Of a stretch of DNA of 64,000 nucleotides, positions 42,516-51,206 are shown piece after piece. The notes below the pieces were generated by a model. It made no database searches and was not told the DNA's origin. It was given only the letters and a program-made list of their open reading frames with translations. Source of the DNA: Streptomyces sp. ST2-7A (GTDB lineage: Bacteria; Actinomycetota; Actinomycetes; Streptomycetales; Streptomycetaceae); NCBI RefSeq assembly GCF_021390475.1, contig NZ_JAJUWS010000009.1:92946-156945 (forward strand), read 5' to 3'. Position 1 is the stretch's first letter, and each line of letters opens with the position of its first letter. The position numbers and the translations under genes are program-made.

Positions 42516-44018
42516 TCAGGAGTGCATGCGGGCGTCGGTGTCGAAGAGGTCGCGTTCGACGGGGTGGAGGAGGTGCTGGGTGATGAAGGACCGGCCGGCG
42601 ATCTTCCACAGCCCGCGCCCTTTGGTGAGGGCGGCCACCGCCTGCGTCTCCACGCCGGTCAGGCCGAGCAGGGCTCCGGCGGCGGCGAGCTGGTCCGCTT
42701 CCTGGCGGTAGATGACCCTCGTCGAGCAGTCGCTCAACAGACCCTCGGCCAGCGCCCGTCCCCGGGAGCCGGCATCACCGGCGGACAGCAGGTCGGAGAG
42801 CCGGTGAATGACCATCACGTTGGCGATGCCCATGCCCCGGGAGAGTTTCCACTGGCTCTGCATGCGCTCCAGGAGGGCCAAGTGGCGCATGACCCGCCAT
42901 GCCTCGTCGTAGACGACCCAGCGCCGCCCACCCGCGGGGTCGGCGAGGGCGGACTCCATCCAGGCCGAGGCACAGGTCATGGCCAGCACGAGACCGGTGT
43001 CGTCACCGGTACTGCCCAGTCGGGACAGGTCGATGGTCAGCATCGGGGCCTGCGGATCGAACGCGACGGTGGAGGGTGCGTCGAAGAGACCCGCGAGGTC
43101 GCCGTGGACCAGGCGCCGCAGAGCGTGGGCGAGGTCCTCGGCAGCCCGGCCGAGCCGACCGGTCGGCTCCCCGGAAGCCGCGTCGAGTCGGTCCGAGGAG
43201 GCCAGGAGCGCGGCGACATCGCCGAGTAGCGGAGTGGTCCCGGACGCCGTGGCCCGGATGACGACCTCGTCGAGCGCGACATCGAGCGCGGTGTGTTCCA
43301 TCGGGGTGAGGTCGCGGCCCAGGACGGTGCGGGCGAGGCTGCCCAGGAGCATCAGACGTCGTTTGCGGACCTCGGCCGCCCAGTCGCCCGCCGTGATCCC
43401 GGCCGGTTTCGCCGGCGCGTCCAGAGGGTTCAACCGGCCCGGCAGGCCGGGGCCGAGGGCGATGGTCTGCCCGCCCAGGGCTTCGGCGACCACACTCCAC
43501 TCGGCCTTGGGGTCGCACGGAACATAGATCTTGTAACCGAAGGCCACAGCCCGGAGAGCCAGGGACTTCGCCAGCGCGGACTTGCCCATACCGATGACCC
43601 CGGCCACGACGGCGTTGGGGTTGGTGAACCCCTCCAGTCGCCCGTAGAGCTGGAACGGGTCGAAGGTGAAGGCCGCCTCGGCGTGGACGTCCTGGCCGAT
43701 GTAGATGCCGTGGGCGCCCAGGCCGCCCTCGGCCAGGAACGGGTACGCCCCGGCGGCGACGGCGGTGGTCATCCGATGCTCGGGAAGGGCGAGCCGGCCG
43801 CCGCGGGCGGAAGCGGGCCCCGGCCGCCCGAAGGCCGGGTAGGTGGGCCGCAGATCGGGGTCGGGGCCGCGTTCGGTGCGGCGCCGGGCGGGGCGGGCCG
43901 CGTCCCGGGCCCGGGCGCGGGCGGCGGCGAGCCGGTCGCGGGTGGCCCGTACGGCGCGGCGGTCGGTGCGGCGCGGGGTGAACAGCGGACTGGCGGAGGC
44001 ACGGGGGGATGAGGACAT
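42516..44018 (-). CDS. VirB4-like T4SS ATPase
   Basis: The 500-aa protein has Walker A GVIGMGKS (140-147) and Walker B RRWVVYDEAWRVM. VirB4/TraC-type segments YVPCDPKAEWSVVAEAL and MGIANVMVIHRLSDL are also present. An arginine-rich N-terminal 50 residues precede the ATPase core. It should power the conjugation channel at the inner face of the membrane. It lies between the 142-aa gene and the frameshifted gene in the transfer operon. Confidence 0.93.
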   Translation of the reverse strand: MSSSPRASASPLFTPRRTDRRAVRATRDRLAAARARARDAARPARRRTERGPDPDLRPTYPAFGRPGPASARGGRLALPEHRMTTAVAAGAYPFLAEGGLGAHGIYIGQDVHAEAAFTFDPFQLYGRLEGFTNPNAVVAGVIGMGKSALAKSLALRAVAFGYKIYVPCDPKAEWSVVAEALGGQTIALGPGLPGRLNPLDAPAKPAGITAGDWAAEVRKRRLMLLGSLARTVLGRDLTPMEHTALDVALDEVVIRATASGTTPLLGDVAALLASSDRLDAASGEPTGRLGRAAEDLAHALRRLVHGDLAGLFDAPSTVAFDPQAPMLTIDLSRLGSTGDDTGLVLAMTCASAWMESALADPAGGRRWVVYDEAWRVMRHLALLERMQSQWKLSRGMGIANVMVIHRLSDLLSAGDAGSRGRALAEGLLSDCSTRVIYRQEADQLAAAGALLGLTGVETQAVAALTKGRGLWKIAGRSFITQHLLHPVERDLFDTDARMHS

Positions 44019-44037
44019 GGGGAGAATTCCTCGGTGG

Positions 44038-44466
44038 TCAGTGTTGGGCGCGGTCGGTGAGCGGGTCGTGCAGATCGGTCGGGGTGTGGTCGCGGCGGAC
44101 CGTGACGGCGGTGCTCAGGTGTCGCCCGCAGACGGTGTGTTCGGGCGCGCCCTCCGGGAGACGGGCACGGCAGGCCTCCCGGGTCGGCGGTCGACCGGTT
44201 ACCGGGTGGGGTGCGCGGTGGTAGGCGGCGTGGAGGTGGTCGGCCGCCTGCCAGATCCGGATTCGGCAGGCCCGCAGGCGGTCGGCCTCGGCGGGCGCGA
44301 GGCGGGCGGTCCGGTCGGTGTGGGCGTCGAGAAGGTGGTAGAGCGCCAGAAGATGGGCGTGGAGGGCGTCCAGCTCGGTGCGACCGGCAGCCGCCGGTCC
44401 CCGGGGGACCGTGAGAGCCCGGTGGAAGTCCACTGCCTCGGTGGCGTACTGCAACGCGGACGGCAT
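44038..44466 (-). CDS. Helical ICE protein, 142 aa
   Basis: The protein is mostly helical: ELDALHAHLLALYHLLDAHT and RIWQAADHLHAAYHRA precede a short C-terminal tail. I know similar small proteins beside VirB4 in Streptomyces ICEs but no function for them. ATG 44466 is 46 bp after the SCO6880-like gene and its stop is 19 bp before VirB4, which supports operon membership. Confidence 0.72.
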   Translation of the reverse strand: MPSALQYATEAVDFHRALTVPRGPAAAGRTELDALHAHLLALYHLLDAHTDRTARLAPAEADRLRACRIRIWQAADHLHAAYHRAPHPVTGRPPTREACRARLPEGAPEHTVCGRHLSTAVTVRRDHTPTDLHDPLTDRAQH

Positions 44467-44512
44467 ACGGCAAGGGCCCTTCGGGAGGTGGGGGGCGGGG
44501 TGGTGCCCCGGA

Positions 44513-45976
44513 TCAGGTGCGAGCGAGTGGCAGGGCGGCGGCGGTGAACGCCTCGGCCTGTTGCCAGGTCAGCGGACGCAGATCGATCAGCGCGCCGACC
44601 GCTGCGGTCTCCACGGCCGCGCACGCGCTGCGCAGCTCCTCCTCGGTGTCGGCGGACACGGTCACCAGGCCGAGCAGCCCGACATCGGCGTGCCCCGCTA
44701 TGAGCTGCCGCTCGCGGTCCCGCGCATCGGCGTACTCGACGTTGTCCTCCTCGGAATCGACCTGCCCTTTGCGCTGCCGCTCCGAGGCGTCCGCCACCAC
44801 GGTGGCCTTGCGGCGTCGCACGTCCTTCAACGCGGCTTCCAGACTCTTCGGGCCGTATGTGAGGGAGAGGGTGCGGCGCACCCCGGCGGTGAACAGCACC
44901 TGGTGCAGAAAGCCGGGGCCGGCTTCGACGCGCGGCCAGTTCTCGACCCAGAAGGTCGCGTGGTGGGCGGTGTCGGTACGGAGGCGGTCGGCGTTCTCCA
45001 CCAGGACGACCGGACCGGCGGCAGCCGGGTCGGCCTGTGGCCGGCCGGTCGGTGACCAGCGCTCCATCGCCGCCGAGGAGGCCGGGTCGTACGCCGTGCG
45101 GACCACGGCGGCGATCTCGGTGGCCGAGAGCCGACCGGCCGGGGTCAGGCCACTGGTTCGGGCGGACTGGTCGAAAGTGTGGACGAGCTGCGCCAGCACG
45201 GTGAACGCCCCGGCGAGTCCGCCACCGGCCTGGCTGATCAGACGGCGGGCCGCCTTCATGTCGAGCGCGATGGCGACGTACGCCTCGTGCGGCGCGGCGG
45301 CGGGCCCCGCTGCCCGGAGGAGGTCGGCGTAGACGGGTCCGGCCAGCCGGGCGTCGGGACGACCGTGCTCCTCCCAGTACCGGGTGAGCGCGTCACCGGA
45401 GTCGGGAACCGTGCGCTCCAACACCTGCACGCGTGCCACATGCCCGGTGCGGGCCAGCGCCGCCAGCGTCCGGCCCCAGCCGGCGACGTTCGCGTCCTGG
45501 GTCGAGGCATCGAGGAGGGCGAACGCTCGGCTGGAGATCCGCACGACCGCCGTCAGGGTGTCGCGGTGCGGATCATGGACCGCGCCGAGCTGCCGGTCCG
45601 GCGAGGTGACCACGCGCAGGGAGGCGGCTGTACCGGGCAGGTGCAGCAGCCCCTCCCGGCGTGGCCTGGTGGCGGGTCGGGTGAGCCAGAGCAGCTGTCC
45701 GCGCAGGCGTCGCAGCGCGTACCGGATGGTGATCGGGGCCCAGTCCGCCGGTGACCGTCCCCGGTACCGCAGGAACGTCACCGCTGCGGCGACCGCCCAC
45801 AGGGGCAGGAGCGTCAGCGCTCCCGGTACGCCGGAGCCGACCAGCACCATGAACAGCAGGAGCCCGGTGAGAGCGACGACGACGAGTTGGGGGGCGGAGA
45901 GCCCGAGGAGGACACCGCGGCGCGAGCGGGTCGGGAACTTCACCGGGGTCGGCCCGGTGGATGTGTCGGTATGCAT
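44513..45976 (-). CDS. SCO6880-family T4SS protein (PrgI-like N-terminus)
   Basis: The product is 487 aa from ATG 45976 (MHTDTSTGPT). Two N-terminal hydrophobic segments (QLVVVALTGLLLFMVLVGSG and LTLLPLWAVAAAVTFL) recall PrgI/VirB3-like proteins. A large cytoplasmic domain without a P-loop follows. The length and the block AIALDMKAARRLISQAGGGL match SCO6880-family conjugation proteins, usually encoded next to VirB4 as here. It probably forms part of the membrane platform. Confidence 0.85.
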   Translation of the reverse strand: MHTDTSTGPTPVKFPTRSRRGVLLGLSAPQLVVVALTGLLLFMVLVGSGVPGALTLLPLWAVAAAVTFLRYRGRSPADWAPITIRYALRRLRGQLLWLTRPATRPRREGLLHLPGTAASLRVVTSPDRQLGAVHDPHRDTLTAVVRISSRAFALLDASTQDANVAGWGRTLAALARTGHVARVQVLERTVPDSGDALTRYWEEHGRPDARLAGPVYADLLRAAGPAAAPHEAYVAIALDMKAARRLISQAGGGLAGAFTVLAQLVHTFDQSARTSGLTPAGRLSATEIAAVVRTAYDPASSAAMERWSPTGRPQADPAAAGPVVLVENADRLRTDTAHHATFWVENWPRVEAGPGFLHQVLFTAGVRRTLSLTYGPKSLEAALKDVRRRKATVVADASERQRKGQVDSEEDNVEYADARDRERQLIAGHADVGLLGLVTVSADTEEELRSACAAVETAAVGALIDLRPLTWQQAEAFTAAALPLART

Positions 45977-46027
45977 GCAGAAGCCGTCCTCGAAACGCGA
46001 AACGTGAGAGAGGGAGAAGGAGGGGCA

Positions 46028-46062
46028 GCGGGGGTGAGCCGTACGGCGCGGCTCACCCCCGC
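46028..46062. terminator. Perfect 14-bp hairpin inside the transfer operon
   Basis: GCGGGGGTGAGCCG (46028-46041) pairs perfectly with CGGCTCACCCCCGC (46049-46062) over a 7-nt loop, in the 105-bp gap between the TrbL-like and SCO6880-like genes. With no T tract it may act as an attenuator or mRNA-processing hairpin setting the ratio of channel proteins. Confidence 0.45.
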
Positions 46063-46081
46063 TCCCGGTCACCGACTCCGG

Positions 46082-47560
46082 TCAGGTGCCGGAGCCGCCA
46101 TCCGGAGCGCGGTGGACCCACCGGGCGGGGGTACTGCCGCCTTCGGGCGGTGGCCCGCCGGGCCCGGACGCCGGTGGCTCGCTCCGGACGGGCGCGGAGA
46201 GGGGCGGTACGTCCCCGCCCGCGGCCGGTGGCCCACCGCTCGGGGCCGTGGACGAGGTGCCCCGCGCGGACGCCGGGGACGACCCGGTCGAGCCCTCGGG
46301 CAGCGGCCCGGGTGAGCCCGCCGAAGAGGCATCGACCGGGGACGTTGTCGGGCCGGGGTTCCGCTCGGGGCGGCGGATGAGTGCCTGCCCCCTGTCACCG
46401 CCGGTGGGGGCACGTTTGATCAGGGACTGCCCCTTGTCACCGGTGGCCTTCGGAGTCTCGCCGAAACGGAACTGCGGCTGCTTGGACTGCTTGCTCCCAC
46501 CGCTCGGGCCGCCGCTGGGATCGATGCCGGCGATCACACCCCCCGCGCCCTGACCGGACACGGTCGACGGCCCCTGCGGGGCACGACCACCGGTCTTCGT
46601 CTGGAGTGCGAGCATCCCGGTGGCCTTCCCCGCACCCGCGGCCACCGCCATGCCGGCGACACCACTGCGATGGATGTCGGCGCCACTGCCGCCGTCGGCG
46701 GCCCAGTGCACGAACTTGTACGTCACGTACGGACACAGCAGGACCAGGACCAGGACCACCACGCCGGCCATCGCGTCGGACAGCGCGGCGAGGCCGTCGG
46801 TGGGGTCGGTCTGCCCCATCGCGCTCACGCCCAGCAGGAAGACGATGGTCATCAGCAACTTGGACACGATGAGGGTGGCGGTGGCCTCGATCCAGCCGCG
46901 CCGCCAGCGGCGGGCGACCTCCCAGCCTCCGCCGGCGCCGGCGAAGACCGCCAGGCTCACCAGGATCAGGATCCCGACCTTGCGGGCGACCATCACCGCC
47001 CAGTACAGGAACGCGCCGATCGCGGCTCCCATGGCGACGAATGTCGGAACCAACCAGCCCATCTCGAACATGGGCCCGTACATCGAGACCTGGATGACCC
47101 GCCGGATGGCGTCCTCGATCGAGCTGTTGGCGGCTTTGAACAACCCGGCGCTCAGCGCGTCGACGACCGTGAGCGCGACCGTGGTGAAGGCGATCGCGCT
47201 GAACGCGAAGAGCACCCCGACCATCGTCCCCGTCGCCGCCTGCACCAGCGCCCGCTCGTCCCGCCGCCACGCGGCCCGGACCAGCTGCAGGATGAACGTG
47301 CCCACCGTCAGCACCAGGCCGATCGGCAACAGCAACTCGTAGTTGTCCTTGAACCAGGACGCGGTCAGATCGACCCGGGTGGTGCTGTCCACCGCCTGTG
47401 CCGCCAGGCTCGCCGCGCTCGCGGCAAGCTCTCCCGTGCTCTTGGCGATCCATGCCCCGATCCCGTTGGTGATACTCCCTCCGGGGTCGGTGACGAAGTC
47501 GATCGCGTCCACGGTCTGGCAGACCGTCTCCACCAGGGGGATGTTGCAGATATCCGGCAC
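46082..47560 (-). CDS. TrbL/VirB6-like polytopic membrane protein
   Basis: The 492-aa protein has about six membrane helices between residues 70 and 300, for example LLLPIGLVLTVGTFILQLV and AGVVVLVLVLLCPYVTYKFV. A Gly/Pro/Ser-rich cytoplasmic tail of about 150 residues follows. This is the usual form of the VirB6/TrbL channel subunit of actinobacterial T4SS. ATG 47560 follows the 232-aa transfer protein gene by 31 bp. Confidence 0.88.
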   Translation of the reverse strand: MPDICNIPLVETVCQTVDAIDFVTDPGGSITNGIGAWIAKSTGELAASAASLAAQAVDSTTRVDLTASWFKDNYELLLPIGLVLTVGTFILQLVRAAWRRDERALVQAATGTMVGVLFAFSAIAFTTVALTVVDALSAGLFKAANSSIEDAIRRVIQVSMYGPMFEMGWLVPTFVAMGAAIGAFLYWAVMVARKVGILILVSLAVFAGAGGGWEVARRWRRGWIEATATLIVSKLLMTIVFLLGVSAMGQTDPTDGLAALSDAMAGVVVLVLVLLCPYVTYKFVHWAADGGSGADIHRSGVAGMAVAAGAGKATGMLALQTKTGGRAPQGPSTVSGQGAGGVIAGIDPSGGPSGGSKQSKQPQFRFGETPKATGDKGQSLIKRAPTGGDRGQALIRRPERNPGPTTSPVDASSAGSPGPLPEGSTGSSPASARGTSSTAPSGGPPAAGGDVPPLSAPVRSEPPASGPGGPPPEGGSTPARWVHRAPDGGSGT

Positions 47561-47591
47561 GGCTACCTCCCTTCCTGCCGTCGGACGCCGA

Positions 47592-48290
47592 TCACGGGAG
47601 AACCTGTGGCAGCACGCCGACCAACCCGCAGGGCTGCTCGGGGCGACACTGCACGGCCAACGTCACCGAGCGGGCCTCCGCACCCGCGCCGGAGCCGGTC
47701 CAGGTCAGGCTCTGCCTGCCGTGCACGGTCACGACGTACACGTACGCCTCGGTGATCGCCCCCGGCTCGTTCGCCATCGCGTCCTTGAACGCCTGCGGAA
47801 ACCGGCCCTCGGCCGCCTCCGCCGTGGCGCGCTGCTTGTTCTCGGACATCCGCTCCCAGAGCACCGCGTCCGGCAGCTGCCTCTTCACCGAAGCCCAGTC
47901 CGCGTACCGGCTCTCCCCGGTCATCCACGTCCTCAGCTCTGCGAGGTGTTCCTTGTGGGAGGTGGAGCGGGTGTCGTACGACCACAGCGCCCGGGCCGCG
48001 GCCTTACCGAAGTCCACCGGGTCACCGGTTTCCGGACGGCTCCCGGCCTCCACTCGGTCCGGGCCCGGATCCGTCAGTGAGGGGGAGGCCGAGGGCGCAG
48101 CGGGGGGCGAGCCCTCATGGGGCGAGGAGGCTTCCGGCTTCGGCTTCTCGGCCGGCGCGTCATCGCGGGTGAGGAAGGCCAGCAACCCGGCCAGAGCGGT
48201 CAGGGCGAGAAGGACCGCGCCGCCCAGCAGCGTTCGCCGCAGGACGCCGGATGTCGCGGGGGAAACGGTCGGGAGTGAGGGCTTCTTCAT
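47592..48290 (-). CDS. Single-pass conjugal transfer protein (TcpC/VirB8-like position)
   Basis: The product is 232 aa from ATG 48290, which overlaps the TAA of the upstream gene (TAATG). One membrane segment (LLGGAVLLALTALAGLLAFL) is followed by a disordered acidic linker. An extracellular domain with WMTGESRYADWASVKRQLPD and AYVYVVTVHGRQ follows. Topology and place correspond to the VirB8/TcpC-type subunit of gram-positive T4SS. Sequence likeness is weak. Confidence 0.78.
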   Translation of the reverse strand: MKKPSLPTVSPATSGVLRRTLLGGAVLLALTALAGLLAFLTRDDAPAEKPKPEASSPHEGSPPAAPSASPSLTDPGPDRVEAGSRPETGDPVDFGKAAARALWSYDTRSTSHKEHLAELRTWMTGESRYADWASVKRQLPDAVLWERMSENKQRATAEAAEGRFPQAFKDAMANEPGAITEAYVYVVTVHGRQSLTWTGSGAGAEARSVTLAVQCRPEQPCGLVGVLPQVLP

Positions 48291-48598
48291 TACTGCACCT
48301 GCGTTCCGAGTGCGGAGAAGAACGCGACGATCCCGTTCGCCGCACCCAGCAACAGGGCACAGGCCGCAGCGACAACCGTGCCCTTCTTCCCGTTCGCCTC
48401 GGCCTGGTGCCCGCCCGAGTGGTGGCCCCAGGCCCAGATCAACGCGGACACGGCCAGGGCACCGACCACGGCCACGATCGCGAAGAGGTTGAGGCTGTTG
48501 ATGACACTGCGCAGGACGCTCAGGCCCGGAAGGCCGCCCTCGGCAGGGGAGACACCGGGGTTGTAGGCCAGGTACTGCATGCGTTCGAGGAACGTCAA
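48290..48598 (-). CDS. DUF6112-like small membrane protein
   Basis: The 102-aa protein has two membrane helices (LNLFAIVAVVGALAVSALIW and VVAAACALLLGAANGIVAFF) with a glycine/histidine-rich turn between them. This is the pattern of the DUF6112 proteins in actinobacterial ICEs and of VirB2-like small subunits. It is the second structural gene of the transfer operon, so a pilin-like or channel role is possible. Confidence 0.8.
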   Translation of the reverse strand: MTFLERMQYLAYNPGVSPAEGGLPGLSVLRSVINSLNLFAIVAVVGALAVSALIWAWGHHSGGHQAEANGKKGTVVAAACALLLGAANGIVAFFSALGTQVQ

Positions 48599-48671
48599 AG
48601 CACACTCCAGAGGTGATTGCGGGTACGACGAAGCCCGCTGGGGAGAGAGGGATGAAGAGGAGGGGGCGGCG

Positions 48672-49799
48672 TCAGACGACGCGGCGCGCGGCGAGGATCT
48701 GCGGCTTCCAGTCGGCCAGTGGCTCGACCCGCACCACCGTTCCCGTGCGCGGGGCGTTGATCACCAAGCCATGGCCGATGACCATGCCCACGTGCTCCGG
48801 CCGGTCCTTCGTGCCGCGGGTGAAAACCAGATCACCGGGCTTGAGAGCGTCGAGTGCGACGGCCCTGCCGTCCTCGACCTGGACGTAGGTGGTCCGCCCG
48901 ATTCGTACACCGGCGGCCTTGTACGCCTGCTGCATCAGGGAGGAGCAGTCGCACCGTCCCAGCGGGTCACTGCCGTGCGCCGCGGTACACGAGCCACCCC
49001 ACTGATACGGCGTTCCCAGCTGGCCCACGGCCCAGCGGAGCGCCGAACGCACCACGGCCGGGGCATCCTCGGGAATCTCGTACCCCGCCGGCAGCGTGCC
49101 GTCGGGAATCGGCCCGTAACCCGAGCCGTCCCCTTCCCGCGCACACCCTTCGGCAGCGGGACTCCGGGCCTCTCCGTCGTCCTCGCCCCCTTCGCCCCGG
49201 GCGTCGAGTGTGGGGACGATCGCCTGCTGGAGCGCCCGTGCCAGCGGTTCCCACTGGGCGTACGCGTCCGGGTAGGCCGAGCGCTGGACCGCCTGCGCGG
49301 CCTGCGTCACCGTCAAGGACTCCCAGCCGGCCACCTCCAGCAGTCCTTGGTAGAACTTCTTCGAGCTGTGGACCGGGTCCATGATCTGCTCGACCGTCCC
49401 CCACCCCTGGGAGGGGCGCTGCTGGAACAGCCCCACGCTGTCCCGGTCTCCGTAGTCGATGTTGCGGAGCGTCGATTCCTGCATGGCGGTGGCCAGCGCG
49501 ACGACCTGGCCACGGGCCGGGACGTTCATGGCCACCCCGGTCGCCAGGATGGTGCGGGCGTTGGGAATCTGCTCGCGAGGATCCCGCAACCGGGCCACCT
49601 CGACGCCCTCTCCGTCACCGCCGGAGAGAATCGACTCCACCTGAGCCGCCAGCGCCCGGGTGTCGAGGTCCTGCGTGTCGTCCTCGCAGTTCGCGGCGAC
49701 GTTCGCGCCGGCCGAACCAGCGGAAATGGCGATCACCGGAACGACCAACAACAGCGGACTCGCGGCCACCGCGGTGGCCGCCAGGACCATCTTCTTCAT
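48672..49799 (-). CDS. Bifunctional cell-wall hydrolase: lysozyme-like plus NlpC/P60
   Basis: The product is 375 aa from ATG 49799. An N-terminal signal/anchor (about 4-27) is followed by a transglycosylase-like domain with the catalytic glutamate in LATAMQESTLRNIDYGDRDS. The C-terminal NlpC/P60 domain has the catalytic cysteine in RCDCSSLMQQAYKAAG and histidine in HVGMVIGHGLVINAP. This VirB1/TcpG-type enzyme opens peptidoglycan for the transfer channel. It is the first large gene of the transfer operon and is coupled to a 16-codon upstream frame. Confidence 0.92.
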   Translation of the reverse strand: MKKMVLAATAVAASPLLLVVPVIAISAGSAGANVAANCEDDTQDLDTRALAAQVESILSGGDGEGVEVARLRDPREQIPNARTILATGVAMNVPARGQVVALATAMQESTLRNIDYGDRDSVGLFQQRPSQGWGTVEQIMDPVHSSKKFYQGLLEVAGWESLTVTQAAQAVQRSAYPDAYAQWEPLARALQQAIVPTLDARGEGGEDDGEARSPAAEGCAREGDGSGYGPIPDGTLPAGYEIPEDAPAVVRSALRWAVGQLGTPYQWGGSCTAAHGSDPLGRCDCSSLMQQAYKAAGVRIGRTTYVQVEDGRAVALDALKPGDLVFTRGTKDRPEHVGMVIGHGLVINAPRTGTVVRVEPLADWKPQILAARRVV

Positions 49800-49846
49800 C
49801 GCCGACCACCACGGCCGGCGGATATCGGTATCCGGGCATGCCGCAT
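49796..49846 (-). CDS. Leader peptide frame coupled to the cell-wall hydrolase
   Basis: A 16-codon frame (MRHARIPISAGRGGRR) starts at ATG 49846 after a strong GAAGGAG. It ends in TGA 49796-49798, which overlaps the hydrolase ATG as ATGA. The hydrolase itself has no good ribosome-binding site, so its translation probably depends on this frame. Confidence 0.5.
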   Translation of the reverse strand: MRHARIPISAGRGGRR

Positions 49847-49867
49847 CGACAGCTCCTTCGCATAGGT

Positions 49868-49986
49868 GGTGTGGCGCCGGCGTTCTCGTCGAAAAGGCCA
49901 CCGGCGCCACACCGGTGATGAGGAAATCCCCCTTCGGGGGAGCAACGGTCCGCTGTCGCGCTACCGGGAGGTGATCAGCGGACCGT
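49868..49986 (-). ncRNA. Structured leader of the transfer operon, copy 2 of the ICE leader motif
   Basis: Read on the minus strand, an 11-bp perfect stem (49986-49976 with 49955-49945) comes first. A small C/G hairpin (49941-49927) follows, then a 13-bp perfect stem (49913-49901 with 49880-49868). The last stem carries a 20-nt apical part containing GGCCTTTTCGACGAGAAC, identical over 18 nt to the replication-operon leader. The spacing between the two large hairpins is similar in both leaders (31 and 35 nt). It lies just upstream of the leader peptide. Confidence 0.55.
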
Positions 49987-50361
49987 CGTCATGGGACGCG
50001 GCAGCCGGCCGCACTTGTAATCTGAAGAACCACACGAAGAACACCCTGACCCCTTCCATCGGAAAACAGCGCACACGCTTCAACGGCGCTCCTGTTGGAC
50101 AGGACGGCACGTCTCGGCAGGGTTCGACAGAGAGCACGGGGTGATCCCCTGACCTGCGAACGTGCCCAGACTGTAGACACGAATCCCGGCCGCACCCAAT
50201 GGCTCCCGACTCAGCCCTCGCCCTCCCCGGCCCCCTCCCGGACGACGGATTGGTGCGGCCGTGAAACGTGGTTACCATCCGACGCACCCAAAGCCGGGTA
50301 AGCCATCCCGGGTGCCCCTTTCACCCGGACGGTAGGAAGCAGTCGGAAAGAGAGAGCCGTT
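49987..50361. other. Intergenic region between the transfer operon and the methyltransferase
   Basis: This 375-bp stretch should hold the transfer-operon promoter (minus strand) and the methyltransferase promoter (plus strand). I see no gene, tRNA or further long repeat in it. Confidence 0.4.
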
Positions 50362-51117
50362 TTGACCTACGCTCTGCACCGCGGCGATGCGTTGACCGTC
50401 CTCAAGTCCCTACCCGACGAGAGTGTGGACAGCGTGATCACCGATCCGCCCTACAACTCCGGTGGTCGAACGAGTTCCGACCGCACCGCACGAACCGCGC
50501 GCGCGAAATACACCAGCGGCGACGCCACCCACGACCTCGCCAACTTCCCCGGTGAGAATCGCGACCAGCGCTCCTACCGCGCCTGGCTCACCGAGATACT
50601 GACCGAGTCCTATCGCGCCGCCCGCGAACACGCCGTCGCCCTGGTCTTCTCCGACTGGCGCCAGGACCCCACCACCAGCGACGCCCTTCAGATGGCCGGC
50701 TGGACCTGGAGCGGCATCATCCCCTGGATCAAGCCCGCGTCCCGTCCCCGCAAGGGCGGCTTCAAGCAGAGCAGCGAGTTCATCCTCTGGGGCGTCAAGG
50801 GCTCCCTCGACAAGACCCGGGATCTCTACCTGCCCGGTGACTTCACCGCCTCCCAGCCCCGCAAGGGCCGGGTCCACATCACACAGAAGCCCGTCGAAGT
50901 GATGCAGCAACTCGTCCAGATCTGCCCCGAAGGCGGCACCGTCCTGGATCCCTTCGCCGGTAGCGGCACCACCGGCGTCGCAGCACTCAAGGAAGGCCGC
51001 AACTTCATCGGCGTCGAACTCTCCGACCACTACGCCGACATCGCCGAACAGCGCCTCCGCGCAGCCCAGCACAGCTTCTCCCCGACCAACTTCACTCTCG
51101 CGGGGCCGGAGGAGTGA
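50362..51117 (+). CDS. Site-specific DNA methyltransferase (N4/N6, DPPY type)
   Basis: The 251-aa protein has the catalytic motif DPPY (28-31) in VDSVITDPPYNSGG and the SAM motif DPFAGSGTTGVAALKEGRNF near the C-terminus. This is the beta-class order of N6-adenine/N4-cytosine methyltransferases. The start is TTG 50362 with a purine-rich AGAGAG upstream. It is short, without a separate recognition domain. A PD-(D/E)XK nuclease gene lies 89 bp downstream in convergent orientation, so a small restriction-modification pair is possible. Confidence 0.9.
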   Translation: MTYALHRGDALTVLKSLPDESVDSVITDPPYNSGGRTSSDRTARTARAKYTSGDATHDLANFPGENRDQRSYRAWLTEILTESYRAAREHAVALVFSDWRQDPTTSDALQMAGWTWSGIIPWIKPASRPRKGGFKQSSEFILWGVKGSLDKTRDLYLPGDFTASQPRKGRVHITQKPVEVMQQLVQICPEGGTVLDPFAGSGTTGVAALKEGRNFIGVELSDHYADIAEQRLRAAQHSFSPTNFTLAGPEE

Positions 51118-51206
51118 GAGCCTCGACTCCCGGCCATCGGACGACAAAGGGCGGGTGGGACAACCGACCACCGGTTGCCCACCCGCCCTCCTGCGTGCCG
51201 CCGGGC

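Larger units (their letters stand above)
22402..49986. mobile_element. Core of a T4SS-type integrative conjugative element
   Basis: The span contains, in order, a repressor, replication initiator-like and DnaC-like genes, WhiB, a DUF2637 protein, MobC and relaxase with a candidate oriT, cargo, and a full minus-strand transfer operon with VirD4, VirB4, TrbL/VirB6-like and cell-wall hydrolase genes. This is the single-strand (relaxase plus T4SS) type of actinobacterial ICE, not the FtsK-like Tra type. No integrase or excisionase is visible. The true ends are uncertain: the right end may be the tRNA-Thr repeat at 57362, and the left end may lie outside the window. Confidence 0.8.
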
